Source: Nonomuraea jiangxiensis | GTDB lineage: Bacteria > Actinomycetota > Actinomycetes > Streptosporangiales > Streptosporangiaceae | Reading direction: 5' to 3' | NCBI RefSeq assembly: GCF_900099965.1 | Contig: NZ_FNDJ01000010.1 | Location: 248,001-312,000, forward strand | Length of the DNA stretch: 64,000 nt | In this document: piece by piece, positions 51,939 through 61,695 of the stretch | Layout: each line of letters begins with the position of its first letter | How positions within the stretch are numbered: the stretch's first letter is position 1 | Translations under genes and position numbers: made by a program | The notes under the pieces: generated by a model | Told to the model about the DNA's origin: nothing | Databases searched by the model: none | What the model saw: only the letters and a program-made list of their open reading frames with translations

Positions 51939-51967
51939 ATGGTCCCCACACGGCTGGGGATGATCTG
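51939..51967. other. Solitary hairpin resembling a type I-E CRISPR repeat
   Basis: The segment reads GGTCCCCACACGGCTGGGGA followed by TGATCTG. It has a 6-bp stem (TCCCCA/TGGGGA), a 6-base loop and the trailing GGGGATGATC seen in actinobacterial type I-E repeats, whose typical stem-loop is also 16 bases between outer C and G. No second repeat is found at the expected 60-61 base spacing and no cas genes are nearby, so it is not an array. Confidence 0.3.
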
Positions 51968-51987
51968 GATGATCACCGCATGGCTAA

Positions 51988-52017
51988 GCGGGCGCCCCTC
52001 TCGTGAGGAACGCCCGC
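51988..52017 (-). terminator. Hairpin terminator of the secreted protein gene
   Basis: A 7-bp stem (GCGGGCG with CGCCCGC) and a 16-base loop follow the stop of the gene at 52064-52528 on the minus strand. Confidence 0.6.
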
Positions 52018-52063
52018 GTGGTTCTTACGTCTCCGGCCCCCTCATCGGAGCCGGCAGGTTTGG

Positions 52064-52528
52064 TCACCGGTAGTTGTGGTAGCCGCTCCAGCCGAAGTGG
52101 TCGTTCCAGCCGTAGCCGCCCCTGAACCTGATGTCGTCGACGTCGGACGGGAAGAAGATCGGGTTGCCCTTGTCGTAGAAGCTCTTGGTGGAGTAGCGCT
52201 TGTAGTGGTGCCAGCGGCCGTCCCTCTTGTAGTAGACGTCGAAGAAGGTGTAGCCGCGGTCGTGACGGTCGCGGTCCCACAGCTGGAAGTCGAGCCAATA
52301 GCGGCCGCCCTTACGGCCCCACTGGTAGGCGATGCGGCCGTCGCGACCGCCGACGTTGACGTACCTCCAGCCGGAAGACGCCTGGGAAGCGGTGCTCGCG
52401 GTGGTCGCAGCGGTCGCGGTGCTCGCGGCCGAAGCCGTCGCGGCCGAGGCGGCCGGTGCGGCGAAGATCCCCGCGGCCAGAGCACCGGCGACAGCGGTGC
52501 CGACGAGCAGCTTGCGAACGTTTCGCAA
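52064..52528 (-). CDS. Secreted protein with Ala/Thr-rich segment and aromatic domain
   Basis: This 154-residue protein has a signal peptide, an Ala/Thr/Ser-rich linker (about 25-52) and a highly aromatic, charged C-terminal domain (WRYVNVGGRDGRIAYQWG, FDVYYKRDGRWHHYKRY). The TTG at 52528 is the start: GGAGG lies seven bases upstream. The domain is beta-rich and could bind a polymer, but I do not recognise a family. Confidence 0.82.
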   Translation of the reverse strand: MRNVRKLLVGTAVAGALAAGIFAAPAASAATASAASTATAATTASTASQASSGWRYVNVGGRDGRIAYQWGRKGGRYWLDFQLWDRDRHDRGYTFFDVYYKRDGRWHHYKRYSTKSFYDKGNPIFFPSDVDDIRFRGGYGWNDHFGWSGYHNYR

Positions 52529-52800
52529 CAGAATTCCTCCATGGTGCGGGCGTTCTCGGGACAGGAAAACGCCGGATTCCCCGAGCCGGACGGGGGCTTC
52601 CCGTTCCGGACGACGCCTACGTTAGGAAGGTCGGGGTATCGGGATCTGCGGACAAATCCACACAAGCCCCGAAGGTGAACTACTTCACACCGACCACGCC
52701 TGCCCCAGCGGTTGTTGGACTTTCGGCCGAGGTGGGCGGCCGATGGACCGACGTATCGTGCCCGTCTGTGCGAAGTGGGTCCGCGATACCAGGGGGCGTC

Positions 52801-54240
52801 ATGGGTTGGTGGCCTCCCGGTCCGACCGCGGTGTTGATCGGGGTGGCCGCGGCGAGTGCCGGGTTGAGCACGGTGGGCCTGTGGTGGGCGGTGGCGACCG
52901 CGGTGGCGGCGTTCCTGGCGGGGATGCGGCCGGGTCCGGCCCGGCCGGCGGTGCTCGTACTGGTCGGCGTGCTCGCGGTCGGCATGGTGGTGGTCGTCGT
53001 CGTTCCGGCCTGGCTGGCGCAAGGGGACCGGTTCCTGGCGGTGGTGGTCGGGGCGGCGATGGTGCCCTGGTTCGCGGGCCGGTTCTGGCGCCAGTACCGC
53101 GAGCTGGTCCGGGCCGGTTGGGAGCGGGCCGAAAGCCTGGAGCGCGAGCAGGGGCTGCTCGCCGAGCGGGTACGGTTGCGCGAGCGGACGCTCATCGCCC
53201 AGGACATGCACGACGTCCTGGGGCACGAACTCAGCCTGATCGCCCTGGCGGCCGGGGCGCTGCACCTCGACTCCGATCTGGCGCCGGAGCACCGGGCGGC
53301 CGCCCAGGACATCAGGGCGCGGGCAGGGACGGCCGTGGAGCGGCTCGGCGAGGTCATCGGCGTCCTGCGCGAGGACGGCCGGCCCGGCGGGCCCGCCGGC
53401 GGGACCGTCTCCGACCTGGTCAGGCGGGCGTCGGCGGCGGGACTGCCCGTCACGCTGCACGTCGAGGGCGAGGCGGGCCGGGTGCCGCCGGTGGCCGAGC
53501 GCGCCGCCTACCGGGTCGTGCAGGAGGCGCTGACGAACGCGGCCAAGCACGCGCCGGACGCGAGCGTGACCGTGCGACTGCGGTACACGGACACGGAGAT
53601 ACAGGTCGTAGTGGACAGCGGCCCCCCGACGGCCACTGGTCGCGCGAGGGGGAGCGGCCCCGCGACGGCCACCGGCCTCGCGACGGCGGCTCGGTCCGTG
53701 GCGGCGGCGGGTGGTGGGTGGGGGCTCGTCGGGCTGGATGAGCGCGTCCGGCTGGCCGGGGGAGTCCTCGTCCACGGTCCCACCGGCCGGGGTTTCACCG
53801 TGTCGGCCCGGCTGCCGCGCGATCGGGCGGCCCACACCGGATTCCCCGCGGAGGACCCCGTGGTGCCGCGTGAGCGCCGCCGGGTCCACCGGAACGTCCG
53901 CCGTACCGTGGCCGTCGCGATCATGCTGCCCGTCGCGACGGCCGTGGTGGTCGGCGGCCTGCTGCGGACGTGGGAGATCCTGGCCGTTCGGCACTCGGTG
54001 CTGGCCCCGGACCTCTACGCCGGCCTGCGGATCGGCCAGCCGCGCCCGGACCTGGCCCGGCTGCTGCCGGAACAGCAGACCGCCCGCCGCCCGCCCGCCG
54101 CCGAACCCGCGGCACCCGGCACGACGTGCGAGTATTACGCGATGACAGCCGACCCCTTCGACGACCGGTACGCGGACGCCTACCGGCTGTGCTTCCGCGC
54201 CGGCCGGCTGGAGTCCGCGGACGCCCTGGTCGCCCGGTGA
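52801..54240 (+). CDS. NarL-type histidine kinase with C-terminal membrane-anchored domain
   Basis: This 479-residue kinase has an N-terminal membrane region (about four helices, to residue 95), a HisKA_3 domain (MHDVLGHELSLIALAAGAL, His137) and an ATPase domain to about residue 345. Unusually, a further membrane helix (about 370-395) and a C-terminal domain of about 85 residues follow. That tail (GLRIGQPRPDLARLLP, then CEYYA and YRLCFRAGRLES) resembles the SmpA/BamE-like fold with a Cys pair and would face outside. ATG at 52801. It overlaps the response regulator by 4 bases. Confidence 0.9.
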   Translation: MGWWPPGPTAVLIGVAAASAGLSTVGLWWAVATAVAAFLAGMRPGPARPAVLVLVGVLAVGMVVVVVVPAWLAQGDRFLAVVVGAAMVPWFAGRFWRQYRELVRAGWERAESLEREQGLLAERVRLRERTLIAQDMHDVLGHELSLIALAAGALHLDSDLAPEHRAAAQDIRARAGTAVERLGEVIGVLREDGRPGGPAGGTVSDLVRRASAAGLPVTLHVEGEAGRVPPVAERAAYRVVQEALTNAAKHAPDASVTVRLRYTDTEIQVVVDSGPPTATGRARGSGPATATGLATAARSVAAAGGGWGLVGLDERVRLAGGVLVHGPTGRGFTVSARLPRDRAAHTGFPAEDPVVPRERRRVHRNVRRTVAVAIMLPVATAVVVGGLLRTWEILAVRHSVLAPDLYAGLRIGQPRPDLARLLPEQQTARRPPAAEPAAPGTTCEYYAMTADPFDDRYADAYRLCFRAGRLESADALVAR

Positions 54241-54905
54241 TCCGGGTCCTGGTGGCCGACGACGAGCCGATGGTCAGAGCGGGCGTACGGGCCATCCTGG
54301 CCACCGATCCCGGCATCTCCGTCGTGGCCGAGGCCGCCACCGGCCACGAGGCCGTGGAACTGGTCCAGCGTCACCGGCCCGAGGTGGCCATGCTCGACAT
54401 CCGCATGCCCGGCGGCGACGGCATCGAGGCGGCGGCCGAGATCCGCAGGACGGTTCCGGCCACCGGGGTGGTCATCCTGACGACGTTCGGTGAGGACGAC
54501 TACATCCTGGAGGCACTCGGTCATGGTGCGGCGGGCTTCCTGATCAAGTCCGGTGATCCCCAGGAGCTGATCGCGGGGGTCCGGGCGGTGGCCGACGGCG
54601 GGGCGTACCTGTCACCGAAGGTCGCGGCGCGGGTCGTCGCCCACCTCGCCGCCGGTGACACCGCGATGCTGGCCGGACGGCGCCGCGCCGCCCGCGGCCT
54701 GGTCGACGCGCTGACCGTCAGGGAGCGCGAGGTGCTGGCCCATCTCGGCGGCGGGCTGTCCAACGGGCAGATCGCGCGCCGGCTGCACGTCGCCGAGGGC
54801 ACGGTCAAGGCCCACGTCAGTTCCATTTTGATGCGGCTGGACGTGCCCAACCGGGCGGCGGCGGCCGTCGTGGCGCACGAGGCGGGCATCGTTCCTGAGC
54901 AGTGA
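54237..54905 (+). CDS. NarL/FixJ-type response regulator
   Basis: This 222-residue regulator has a receiver (D8-D9, Asp54 in MLDIRMPG, Lys in LIKSGDP) and a LuxR HTH (LTVREREVLAHLGGGLSNGQ, LHVAEGTVKAHVSSIL). GTG at 54237 overlaps the TGA of its partner kinase. Its 3' half lies opposite the frame of the convergent PAP2 gene. Confidence 0.93.
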   Translation: MIRVLVADDEPMVRAGVRAILATDPGISVVAEAATGHEAVELVQRHRPEVAMLDIRMPGGDGIEAAAEIRRTVPATGVVILTTFGEDDYILEALGHGAAGFLIKSGDPQELIAGVRAVADGGAYLSPKVAARVVAHLAAGDTAMLAGRRRAARGLVDALTVREREVLAHLGGGLSNGQIARRLHVAEGTVKAHVSSILMRLDVPNRAAAAVVAHEAGIVPEQ

Positions 54906-55568
54906 TGACACCGGCCGCGCGGCGAGCGGAGTGAGTCCCGGCAACGCCGCCACCACCACGATGGCGCCGAGGATCAGCCCCGCGAGCACGTCATGCGGGT
55001 AGTGAGCGCCCGCCAGCACCCGTAGCAGCGCCGCCACGACGGCGAGCGGCACCGCCAGCGCGGCCAGCCGGGGGCGGAGCACGGACAGCCCGGCCGCGAG
55101 CCCGGCTGCCAGAGCGGCGTGGTTGCTCGGGAACGACCAGTCCCCGGACGGTGGACAACCGTCCATCGGCACTACCGCCCGGCACGGCCGCTCCTCGTCC
55201 ACCACCAGCTTCAGCGCCTCGCTCACCACGTAGGCGGCCACGGTGCCGGCGCCGGTCACGGCCACCCCCGCGACGACGTGGGCGTCCCCCCGGCGCAGAG
55301 CACCCCAGCCCACCAGGACGGCCATCAGCCCGAGCAGCACCAGCGGCGCCTCGGACGCCGGGTCCAGCCACGACGGCAGGCCGGTCGGCAGGCTCTCGTG
55401 AACCCACCGGTACGACGCGGCCGAGGCACCGCTGACCACCCGGATCGGCTCGGCCCGGCCCAGACCGCCGGGAGACAGCCAGGCGACGGCCACCGCCCCA
55501 CCGGCCAGAAGCGCGGCCGGGACCAGCAGCCGCCGGGCGACGGTGTTGTTTCGCAGGTCGCTTCTCAT
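54612..55568 (-). CDS. PAP2-family phosphatase with antisense 3' extension
   Basis: This gene encodes a PAP2 (lipid phosphatase-like) enzyme with membrane helices and the three motifs: KLVVDEERP, PSNHA and RVLAGAHYPHDVLAG. The catalytic domain ends near codon 215, at about 54905. The frame has no stop there and continues to 54612, so about 294 bases overlap the response regulator on the other strand. The extra tail looks like an antisense product with no family features. The start at 55568 (ATG) is preferred; 55604 is also in frame. Confidence 0.8.
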   Translation of the reverse strand: MRSDLRNNTVARRLLVPAALLAGGAVAVAWLSPGGLGRAEPIRVVSGASAASYRWVHESLPTGLPSWLDPASEAPLVLLGLMAVLVGWGALRRGDAHVVAGVAVTGAGTVAAYVVSEALKLVVDEERPCRAVVPMDGCPPSGDWSFPSNHAALAAGLAAGLSVLRPRLAALAVPLAVVAALLRVLAGAHYPHDVLAGLILGAIVVVAALPGLTPLAARPVSSLLRNDARLVRHDGRRRPVGHVQPHQNGTDVGLDRALGDVQPARDLPVGQPAAEMGQHLALPDGQRVDQAAGGAAPSGQHRGVTGGEVGDDPRRDLR

Positions 55569-55707
55569 GAGGCACGACCGTAGAAATCCGCGGTGACCCA
55601 GCACCTCACCCGAGCGTCGGAGTGTGACCTAAGCGAACGTCGGGGTTGACGAACCCGTACGCCGCGTCCTTGTGCCGGCGGCAAAGCGTCAAGATATCCT
55701 GACGATT

Positions 55708-56184
55708 ATGACCTTCAAGTCGATCGACCTGCCCGGCCACGAGGGGTTCGCCGCGCCGGTGCTCCCCAACGGCGAGCCGGCCCCCTCCGCCGGCGTCTTC
55801 ACCAGGACCTTCGTCGGCTACCAGGCCGGCTGTTCCTGTGGCTGGGCCGACCGGCGGAAATACCCGGCGACCCCGGCCGGGGCCAAGGAGGTGGAATACC
55901 GGTGGTGGAGCCGGCACGCCACGCCGCTGCTGGCCGCCGCGCCCCCCGGTGAGCTGGTGATCAAGTCCAACCTTCTGTGCGAGCGGATCAGCAAGCTCAT
56001 CGCCGAGCGTCCTGTCGCCGCTCTCACGTTGCTGTCCCAGCTGGAGACCTGGCAGCGCGCCCTGCTCGAACAGGCCGTCGCCGGAGCCCGGCAGTCCGGC
56101 GCCTCCTGGTCGGAGGTGGGGGAGGCCATGGGCATCTCCAAGCAGTCCGCCCACGAGCGCTTCCGGGCCCACGTGAGCACATGA
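55708..56184 (+). CDS. Conserved protein with C-terminal HTH
   Basis: This 158-residue protein has an N-terminal part with GCSCGWADRRKYPATPAGAK (a C-x-C pattern) and a C-terminal HTH-like helix pair (SWSEVGEAMGISKQSAHERF). Similar proteins are widespread in actinomycetes and unnamed. It may bind DNA. ATG at 55708 lies near an AT-richer leader (TCAAGATATCC). Confidence 0.8.
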   Translation: MTFKSIDLPGHEGFAAPVLPNGEPAPSAGVFTRTFVGYQAGCSCGWADRRKYPATPAGAKEVEYRWWSRHATPLLAAAPPGELVIKSNLLCERISKLIAERPVAALTLLSQLETWQRALLEQAVAGARQSGASWSEVGEAMGISKQSAHERFRAHVST

Positions 56185-56405
56185 GGCGGCACGGCTCGGA
56201 TGCAGTCTGCGCGTCGGCGCCCACACGTCCCACCCATGCCTGCTCTCCGCACCGTACGGAGCCGCTACTCCCGGCGTGGTAGCCCGGTCGGTCCTTGGTC
56301 CCGGTGGGGTGGCGGCAGATCACTCCGCCCGTGGGACGACCCGTACCAGGCCGCTGGACGACGATGGCCGCGAACCGGGTCCAGCTACCGAAGGGTGCCG
56401 AAGCG

Positions 56406-57431
56406 GTGCGGAAGCGAAGAGTCGTCAAGATCGTCAGAGTGGTGCTCGCGGTGCTTGTCGGGGTGCCGGCCGTGGCGGTCGTGGGGCTGCTCCTCTGGAA
56501 CGGCGGCATCGACACCGACCCGCGCCGGGAGCTCCTCCCCGGGCTCCGGCTCGACCTGCGGACGGCCACGACGAGGCTCGGCCCCATCGAGTACGACCTG
56601 CACGGCACGAAGGGCCCGGTGCTGCTCTCCGTGCACGCCGGGCTCGGCGGAGCCGACCAGGGACGGCTCTTCGCTGGCTGGCTGCGGCAGGACGGATACC
56701 GCGTCCTGAGCCCCTCGCGGCCCGGCTACCTCGGCACCCCACTGGAGAGCGGCCGGACCAACGAGGAGCAGGCCGACCTGCTCGCCGCGCTCCTGGACGA
56801 GCTCGGCATCGACCGGGTCGGGGTCCTCGCGGTGTCGGCCGGGAGCCCGGTGGGCTACACCTTCGCCGCCCGCCATCCGGACCGGGTCTGGGGACTGGTC
56901 TCCGTCGGCGGGTTGAGCAAGCGGCAGCCTCCAGGGAAGCCGGGCTCGTCCGTGCGGAGAGCGTTCCTGAACACCGTCGGCCAGAAGCTCGCCCTGCTGA
57001 CGGCGCGACTCTCGTTCGACAGCGTCATCTCCTCGACGCTGGACGAGACCAGCACCTTCACCGAGGAGCAGCGGGCGGCGCGCCGCTCGTACATCCTGAA
57101 CACGCCACGTGTCCGGGCGCTCTTCGAGGCGATGTTCGAGACGACGTTCCCCTACGAGCGGCGCTGGCCGGGCACCGACAACGACGCGGCGCAGGCCCGG
57201 CGGGGCGACCTGCCGCTGACGCGGATCAAGGCCCCGGCCCTGCTGATCCACGGCAGGCAGGACGGCGATGTGCCGTTCGACCACGGGACGTTCGCGGCCG
57301 GGCGGATACCCGGCGCCGAACACCTCTGGATGGACGACGAGGACCACCTCGGCTTCTGGCTCAGCCCGAAGGCGGAGCAGGTCCAGGCCGTGCTGCGGGC
57401 GTTCCTCCGGCGGCACGCGCCGGCAGGGTGA
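56406..57431 (+). CDS. Membrane-anchored alpha/beta hydrolase
   Basis: This protein of about 341 residues has an N-terminal membrane helix (VVLAVLVGVPAVAVVGLLLW) and an alpha/beta hydrolase fold. The nucleophile elbow reads AVSAGSP rather than the usual GxSxG, with the first glycine replaced; the Asp in GRQDGDVP and His in DEDHLGFW complete the triad. The substrate is unknown. GTG at 56406 with GAAGGG upstream is one start, and ATG at 56364 is another. Confidence 0.88.
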   Translation: MRKRRVVKIVRVVLAVLVGVPAVAVVGLLLWNGGIDTDPRRELLPGLRLDLRTATTRLGPIEYDLHGTKGPVLLSVHAGLGGADQGRLFAGWLRQDGYRVLSPSRPGYLGTPLESGRTNEEQADLLAALLDELGIDRVGVLAVSAGSPVGYTFAARHPDRVWGLVSVGGLSKRQPPGKPGSSVRRAFLNTVGQKLALLTARLSFDSVISSTLDETSTFTEEQRAARRSYILNTPRVRALFEAMFETTFPYERRWPGTDNDAAQARRGDLPLTRIKAPALLIHGRQDGDVPFDHGTFAAGRIPGAEHLWMDDEDHLGFWLSPKAEQVQAVLRAFLRRHAPAG

Positions 57432-57452
57432 TCCGGTCGCCGGCGGGTGTCC

Positions 57453-58709
57453 TCATGCTCCGCGGGGGGCGGGGGCCTCGTCCGAGGCCAGCGCGATGAG
57501 GGTGGCGAGCAGGACGTTGCCGCCCCGCTCGATGTCCGCCCAGCTCGTGTCCTCGGCGGGAGAGTGACTCCGGCCGTCCTTGCTGGGTACGAAGATCATC
57601 GCGGTGGGGGCGATCAGCGCCATGTTCTGCGAGTCGTGGCCGGCGCCCGAGGGGAGGTCGGTGTGCCGGTAGCCGAACCGCTCCGCGGCGGCGGCGATCG
57701 TCTCGCGGATGCCCTCGTCGAGCGGCACGGGCGCGACGGGGGTGTCGAGCTCCCAGGTCACCGTGAGGCCGTGCCGCCCGGCGACCTCACGGGCCGAGCG
57801 CTCGACGGCCTCGCCCAGCGCCCGCAGCCGGTCGCGGTCGGGATCGCGGAAGTCAAGTGTCACCGTCGCGGTGCCCGGCACCACGTTGGCCCCGCCCGGC
57901 TCGACGCCGATGAGGCCGCAGGTGACCACGGCGTCGTCGCTGATCGAGGCCGCGAGGCCGGGCAGCGTCGTGAGGAACTCCGCCGCGCCCAGCAGGGCGT
58001 CCGCGCGCTTGGCCATCGGCGTCGTCCCGGCGTGGTCGGCCCGGCCCTGAAAGCGGGCCTTCCCGCCGCCGAGGCCGACGATCGAGGTCACCACGCCGAT
58101 GTCGAAGCCGCCCGCCTCCAGGTTGGGCCCCTGCTCGATGTGCAGTTCGACGAAGGCGTGCACCTCGCCAGGCTCGACCTTGGTCCTGGTGGCCGCGTCG
58201 AGGTCCCAGCCCAGCTCGGCGAACCTGTCCGCCAGGCGGTCGCCGTCCCGGCCGGTCATCGCCTCCAGCCGGGCCCGGTCGAACCCCTTGGCGATGCCGG
58301 TGGAGCCGAGCAGGTGGCTGTAGTTGCCCTCCTCGTCAGCGAAGACGACCGCCCGTACGGGACGGGCCAGCGGCACCTTCTCCTCGGTGAGCCGCCGCAG
58401 GCACTCCAGCGCGGCGATCGCGCCGAGCGCGCCGTCCAGGAAGCCGCCGTCGGGTACGGAGTCGATGTGCGAGCCGGTCCACACCGGCTTGGCCGTGGAC
58501 GGCTCGTCCCTGGCCCGGACCACCATGTTGCCGAGGCCGTCCACCTCGACGTCGAGCCCCGCCTCCACGCACCGCTCCACGTACCACCGGCGGGCCTCCG
58601 CGTCCGCGGGCGAGAACGACGTACGGCTGACGCCGCCGGTCTCCGCCGCCCGGCCGATGGTCCGCAAGGTCTCCAGGTCGTGCCGCAGCCGGTCGATGTC
58701 GATCCTCAT
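57453..58709 (-). CDS. M20-family amidohydrolase (allantoate/N-carbamoyl amino acid hydrolase type)
   Basis: This 418-residue zinc enzyme has TGSHIDSVPDGGFLDGALGA (metal His and Asp), FADEEGNY (catalytic and metal Glu) and HIEQGP, with RADHAGTTPM in the dimerisation domain. These place it with allantoate amidohydrolase and L-N-carbamoylase. It acts in purine or pyrimidine catabolism or amino-acid carbamoyl release. ATG at 58709 with GAGG ten bases upstream. No other ureide genes are adjacent, though a PucR-type regulator begins at 63819. Confidence 0.92.
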   Translation of the reverse strand: MRIDIDRLRHDLETLRTIGRAAETGGVSRTSFSPADAEARRWYVERCVEAGLDVEVDGLGNMVVRARDEPSTAKPVWTGSHIDSVPDGGFLDGALGAIAALECLRRLTEEKVPLARPVRAVVFADEEGNYSHLLGSTGIAKGFDRARLEAMTGRDGDRLADRFAELGWDLDAATRTKVEPGEVHAFVELHIEQGPNLEAGGFDIGVVTSIVGLGGGKARFQGRADHAGTTPMAKRADALLGAAEFLTTLPGLAASISDDAVVTCGLIGVEPGGANVVPGTATVTLDFRDPDRDRLRALGEAVERSAREVAGRHGLTVTWELDTPVAPVPLDEGIRETIAAAAERFGYRHTDLPSGAGHDSQNMALIAPTAMIFVPSKDGRSHSPAEDTSWADIERGGNVLLATLIALASDEAPAPRGA

Positions 58710-58802
58710 CCGGCCGCAACCTCGTTGCCCTGCACGTTGTGCCCCTTCCACCAGTCGGACGGCTCGCGGCGTCCGGCATCCTATGCCATCGTGCACCGGC
58801 GG

Positions 58803-59068
58803 TCAGGGGACCGGGTCGCCGCAGGGGCACGACGGGGGCGGCGGATCGGCCCAGTGCAGGGCGACGTACGGCTCACGCCGCCCGCGGTAGCGGATCCGCT
58901 CGCGGGTGATGCGGTAGCGGGCGCACGACTCGGCCTCCTCGCGCGAGTGGCGGGGCACGGGGACGACCAGGATGCCGATGTCCTGGTCGATGTGCATGAG
59001 CAGGCCGTGGCAGGGGCCGCCGAGGCAGATGGCGTTGCACTCGTGACCGTCGGGACCCCGCTCGGTGC

Positions 59069-59072
<4 letters not shown>
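58803..59072 (-). CDS. Small Cys-rich protein linked to the molybdate operon
   Basis: This 89-residue protein has clustered cysteines and histidines: HECNAICLGGPCHG at the start and SCPCGDPVP at the end. The middle is beta-like (HIDQDIGILVVPVPR). The ATG at 59072 overlaps the stop of the ABC ATPase gene (ATGA), so it is translationally coupled to molybdate transport genes. It may bind metal or a cofactor. I do not recognise the family. Confidence 0.8.
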
Positions 59073-60096
<1,024 letters not shown>

Positions 60097-60100
<4 letters not shown>

Positions 60101-60900
60101 GGGCTGGTCACCCACCGGTCGCGCAGGCTGGCCAGGATGATCAGCGACACGGCGAGCAGGACGAGGCTGAGCACGATGGCCGCCTCCGGCTCGGTCTCCA
60201 GGGCCAGGTAGACGGCCAGCGGCATGGTCCGGGTGGTGCCGGGGAAGTTGCCGGCGAAGGTGATCGTGGCCCCGAACTCGCCCAGCGCCCGCGCCCAGCA
60301 CAGCACCGCCCCGGCCACCACGCCCGGCATGATCATCGGCAGCGTGACGCGGTGGAAGACCGTCCAGCGGGAGGCCCCCAGCGTGGCGGCGGCCTCCTCG
60401 AAGCGCTGGTCGGCCCCGCGCAGCGCGCCCTCGACGCTGATGACCAGGAACGGCATCGCCACGAACGCCTCGGCGACGATCACGCCGGTGGTGGTGAACG
60501 GCAACGTCACGCCGAACGTGTCGGCCAGCCACTGCCCGATCAACCCGCGCCGGCCCAGCACGAGCAGCAGCGCCACGCCGCCCACCACCGGCGGCAACAC
60601 GAGCGGCACGGTGACCAGGGCGCGCGCCACCCGCCTGCCGGGAAAGTCCACCCGGGCCAGCAGCCAGGCCAGCGGCACCCCGAGCAGCAGGCACACGACC
60701 GTGGCCACGGTGGCGCACACCAGCGACAGCCGCAGCGCCTCCAGCACGTGCGGCTCGGTCAGCCGCTGCGGCAAGGTGGTCCACGGGGCCCGGATCAGCA
60801 TCCCGGCCAGCGGCAGCACGAGGAAGGCCAGCCCGAGCAGCGCGGGCAGCACCAGCATCCAGGGCGGGCGGCCCGACCTCTGCCGGGGGACAGTCCTCAT
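60097..60900 (-). CDS. modB: Molybdate-type ABC transporter permease ModB
   Basis: This 267-residue permease has five or six membrane helices and the ModB EAA loop (FEEAAATLGASRWTVFHRVT, ending in GEFGATITFAGNF). The GEFGATI segment is characteristic of ModB/CysT permeases. ATG at 60900 overlaps the stop of the upstream HTH-TOBE gene. No ModA binding-protein gene is present in the operon. Confidence 0.92.
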
Positions 60901-61313
60901 AGGCCGCTGACCACGCGTTCGTGGCCGGGGAGCTCGACGACGACGTTGGTGGACTTGATCACGGCGACGGCCACCACCCCCACCGCCAGGCCCAGCTCGT
61001 CGGCGGCCTGCCGGCTCATCAGCGACACCACCCGGAACGGCCCGGCGGCGATCTCCACCTGTGCCATCACGGAATCCCGGATCACCTCGGTGACGATGCC
61101 GCGAAAGCGGTTGCGCGCCGAGGAGCGGCCCGCGTCGTCCACGGTCTCGACCTGCGCCCGGGCGAAGGCGGCCAGATCGCTGCCGTTCACCTGCCGGTGA
61201 CCGTGCTCGTCCCGCTCGGCCGACAGCCGGCCGGCGTCCACCCAGCGGCGCACCGTGTCGGCGCTGACCCCGAGCAACGCCGCGGCCTCGCTGATCCGAA
61301 ACGTCGTCGTCAC
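60897..61313 (-). CDS. HTH-TOBE molybdenum-binding regulator
   Basis: This 138-residue protein has an N-terminal MerR/excisionase-like HTH (FRISEAAALLGVSADTVRRW) and a C-terminal TOBE (Mop) domain (NRFRGIVTEVIRDSVMAQVE, then KSTNVVVEL) that binds molybdate. It heads the molybdate operon and probably regulates it or stores the anion. The GTG at 61313 follows GAGGG closely. Confidence 0.9.
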   Translation of the reverse strand: MTTTFRISEAAALLGVSADTVRRWVDAGRLSAERDEHGHRQVNGSDLAAFARAQVETVDDAGRSSARNRFRGIVTEVIRDSVMAQVEIAAGPFRVVSLMSRQAADELGLAVGVVAVAVIKSTNVVVELPGHERVVSGL

Positions 61314-61590
61314 AAACCCTCACCATACCCTTCGCACTTTCCATCCCAAATACCCGCCATCCCCGGCAACAGCGGTGCGATCGGTGGCTCTGCCATGGCA
61401 TCCACGGAGTGCCACCACGACGCTCCTGGCCAGGGTGTGCCCGAGACCATCGCGACCATGGTGCCCTGCCCGGCCGCGCGCCCGGAGCGGTGGACGACAG
61501 CGGACACGCCCGCGCTCTTGTGATCGACCGGTTCACGCGATAGAAACGTCCGACACCCTTTCCTCCACCGCTGATCCCCGTCTGATGTCA

Positions 61591-61608
61591 CGAGAGAGCG
61601 CTCTCTCG
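61591..61608 (+). promoter_or_regulatory. 18-bp perfect palindrome, LacI-type operator candidate
   Basis: CGAGAGAGCGCTCTCTCG is a perfect palindrome 88 bases upstream of the beta-helix gene. Its GAGCGCTC core is the hallmark of LacI/GalR-family operators in actinomycetes. The region 61314-61695 otherwise holds no gene, so the palindrome likely controls this secreted protein by sugar. Confidence 0.75.
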
Positions 61609-61695
61609 TCGGTTCGGCGGCTTCCGGCCGCCGTAGAAGGCCCCGATGTCCTCAGTCAATGGAGCGCTGCCCCGGCAGCGGAAAGGACGAACCGT

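Larger units (their letters stand above)
51305..52063. other. Long noncoding region with two hairpins
   Basis: Apart from a CRISPR-repeat-like hairpin (51939-51967) and a terminator (51988-52017), I find no gene in these 759 bases. The part at 51735-51930 is less GC-rich than surroundings and may hold the promoter of the globin operon or a small RNA, but no definite element was recognised. Confidence 0.45.

Noticed and set aside
51889-51967. A short CRISPR array
   Set aside because: A weak second match near 51891 is only 50 bases away, shares few bases with the 51939 hairpin and no cas genes are present. One repeat-like element is not an array.
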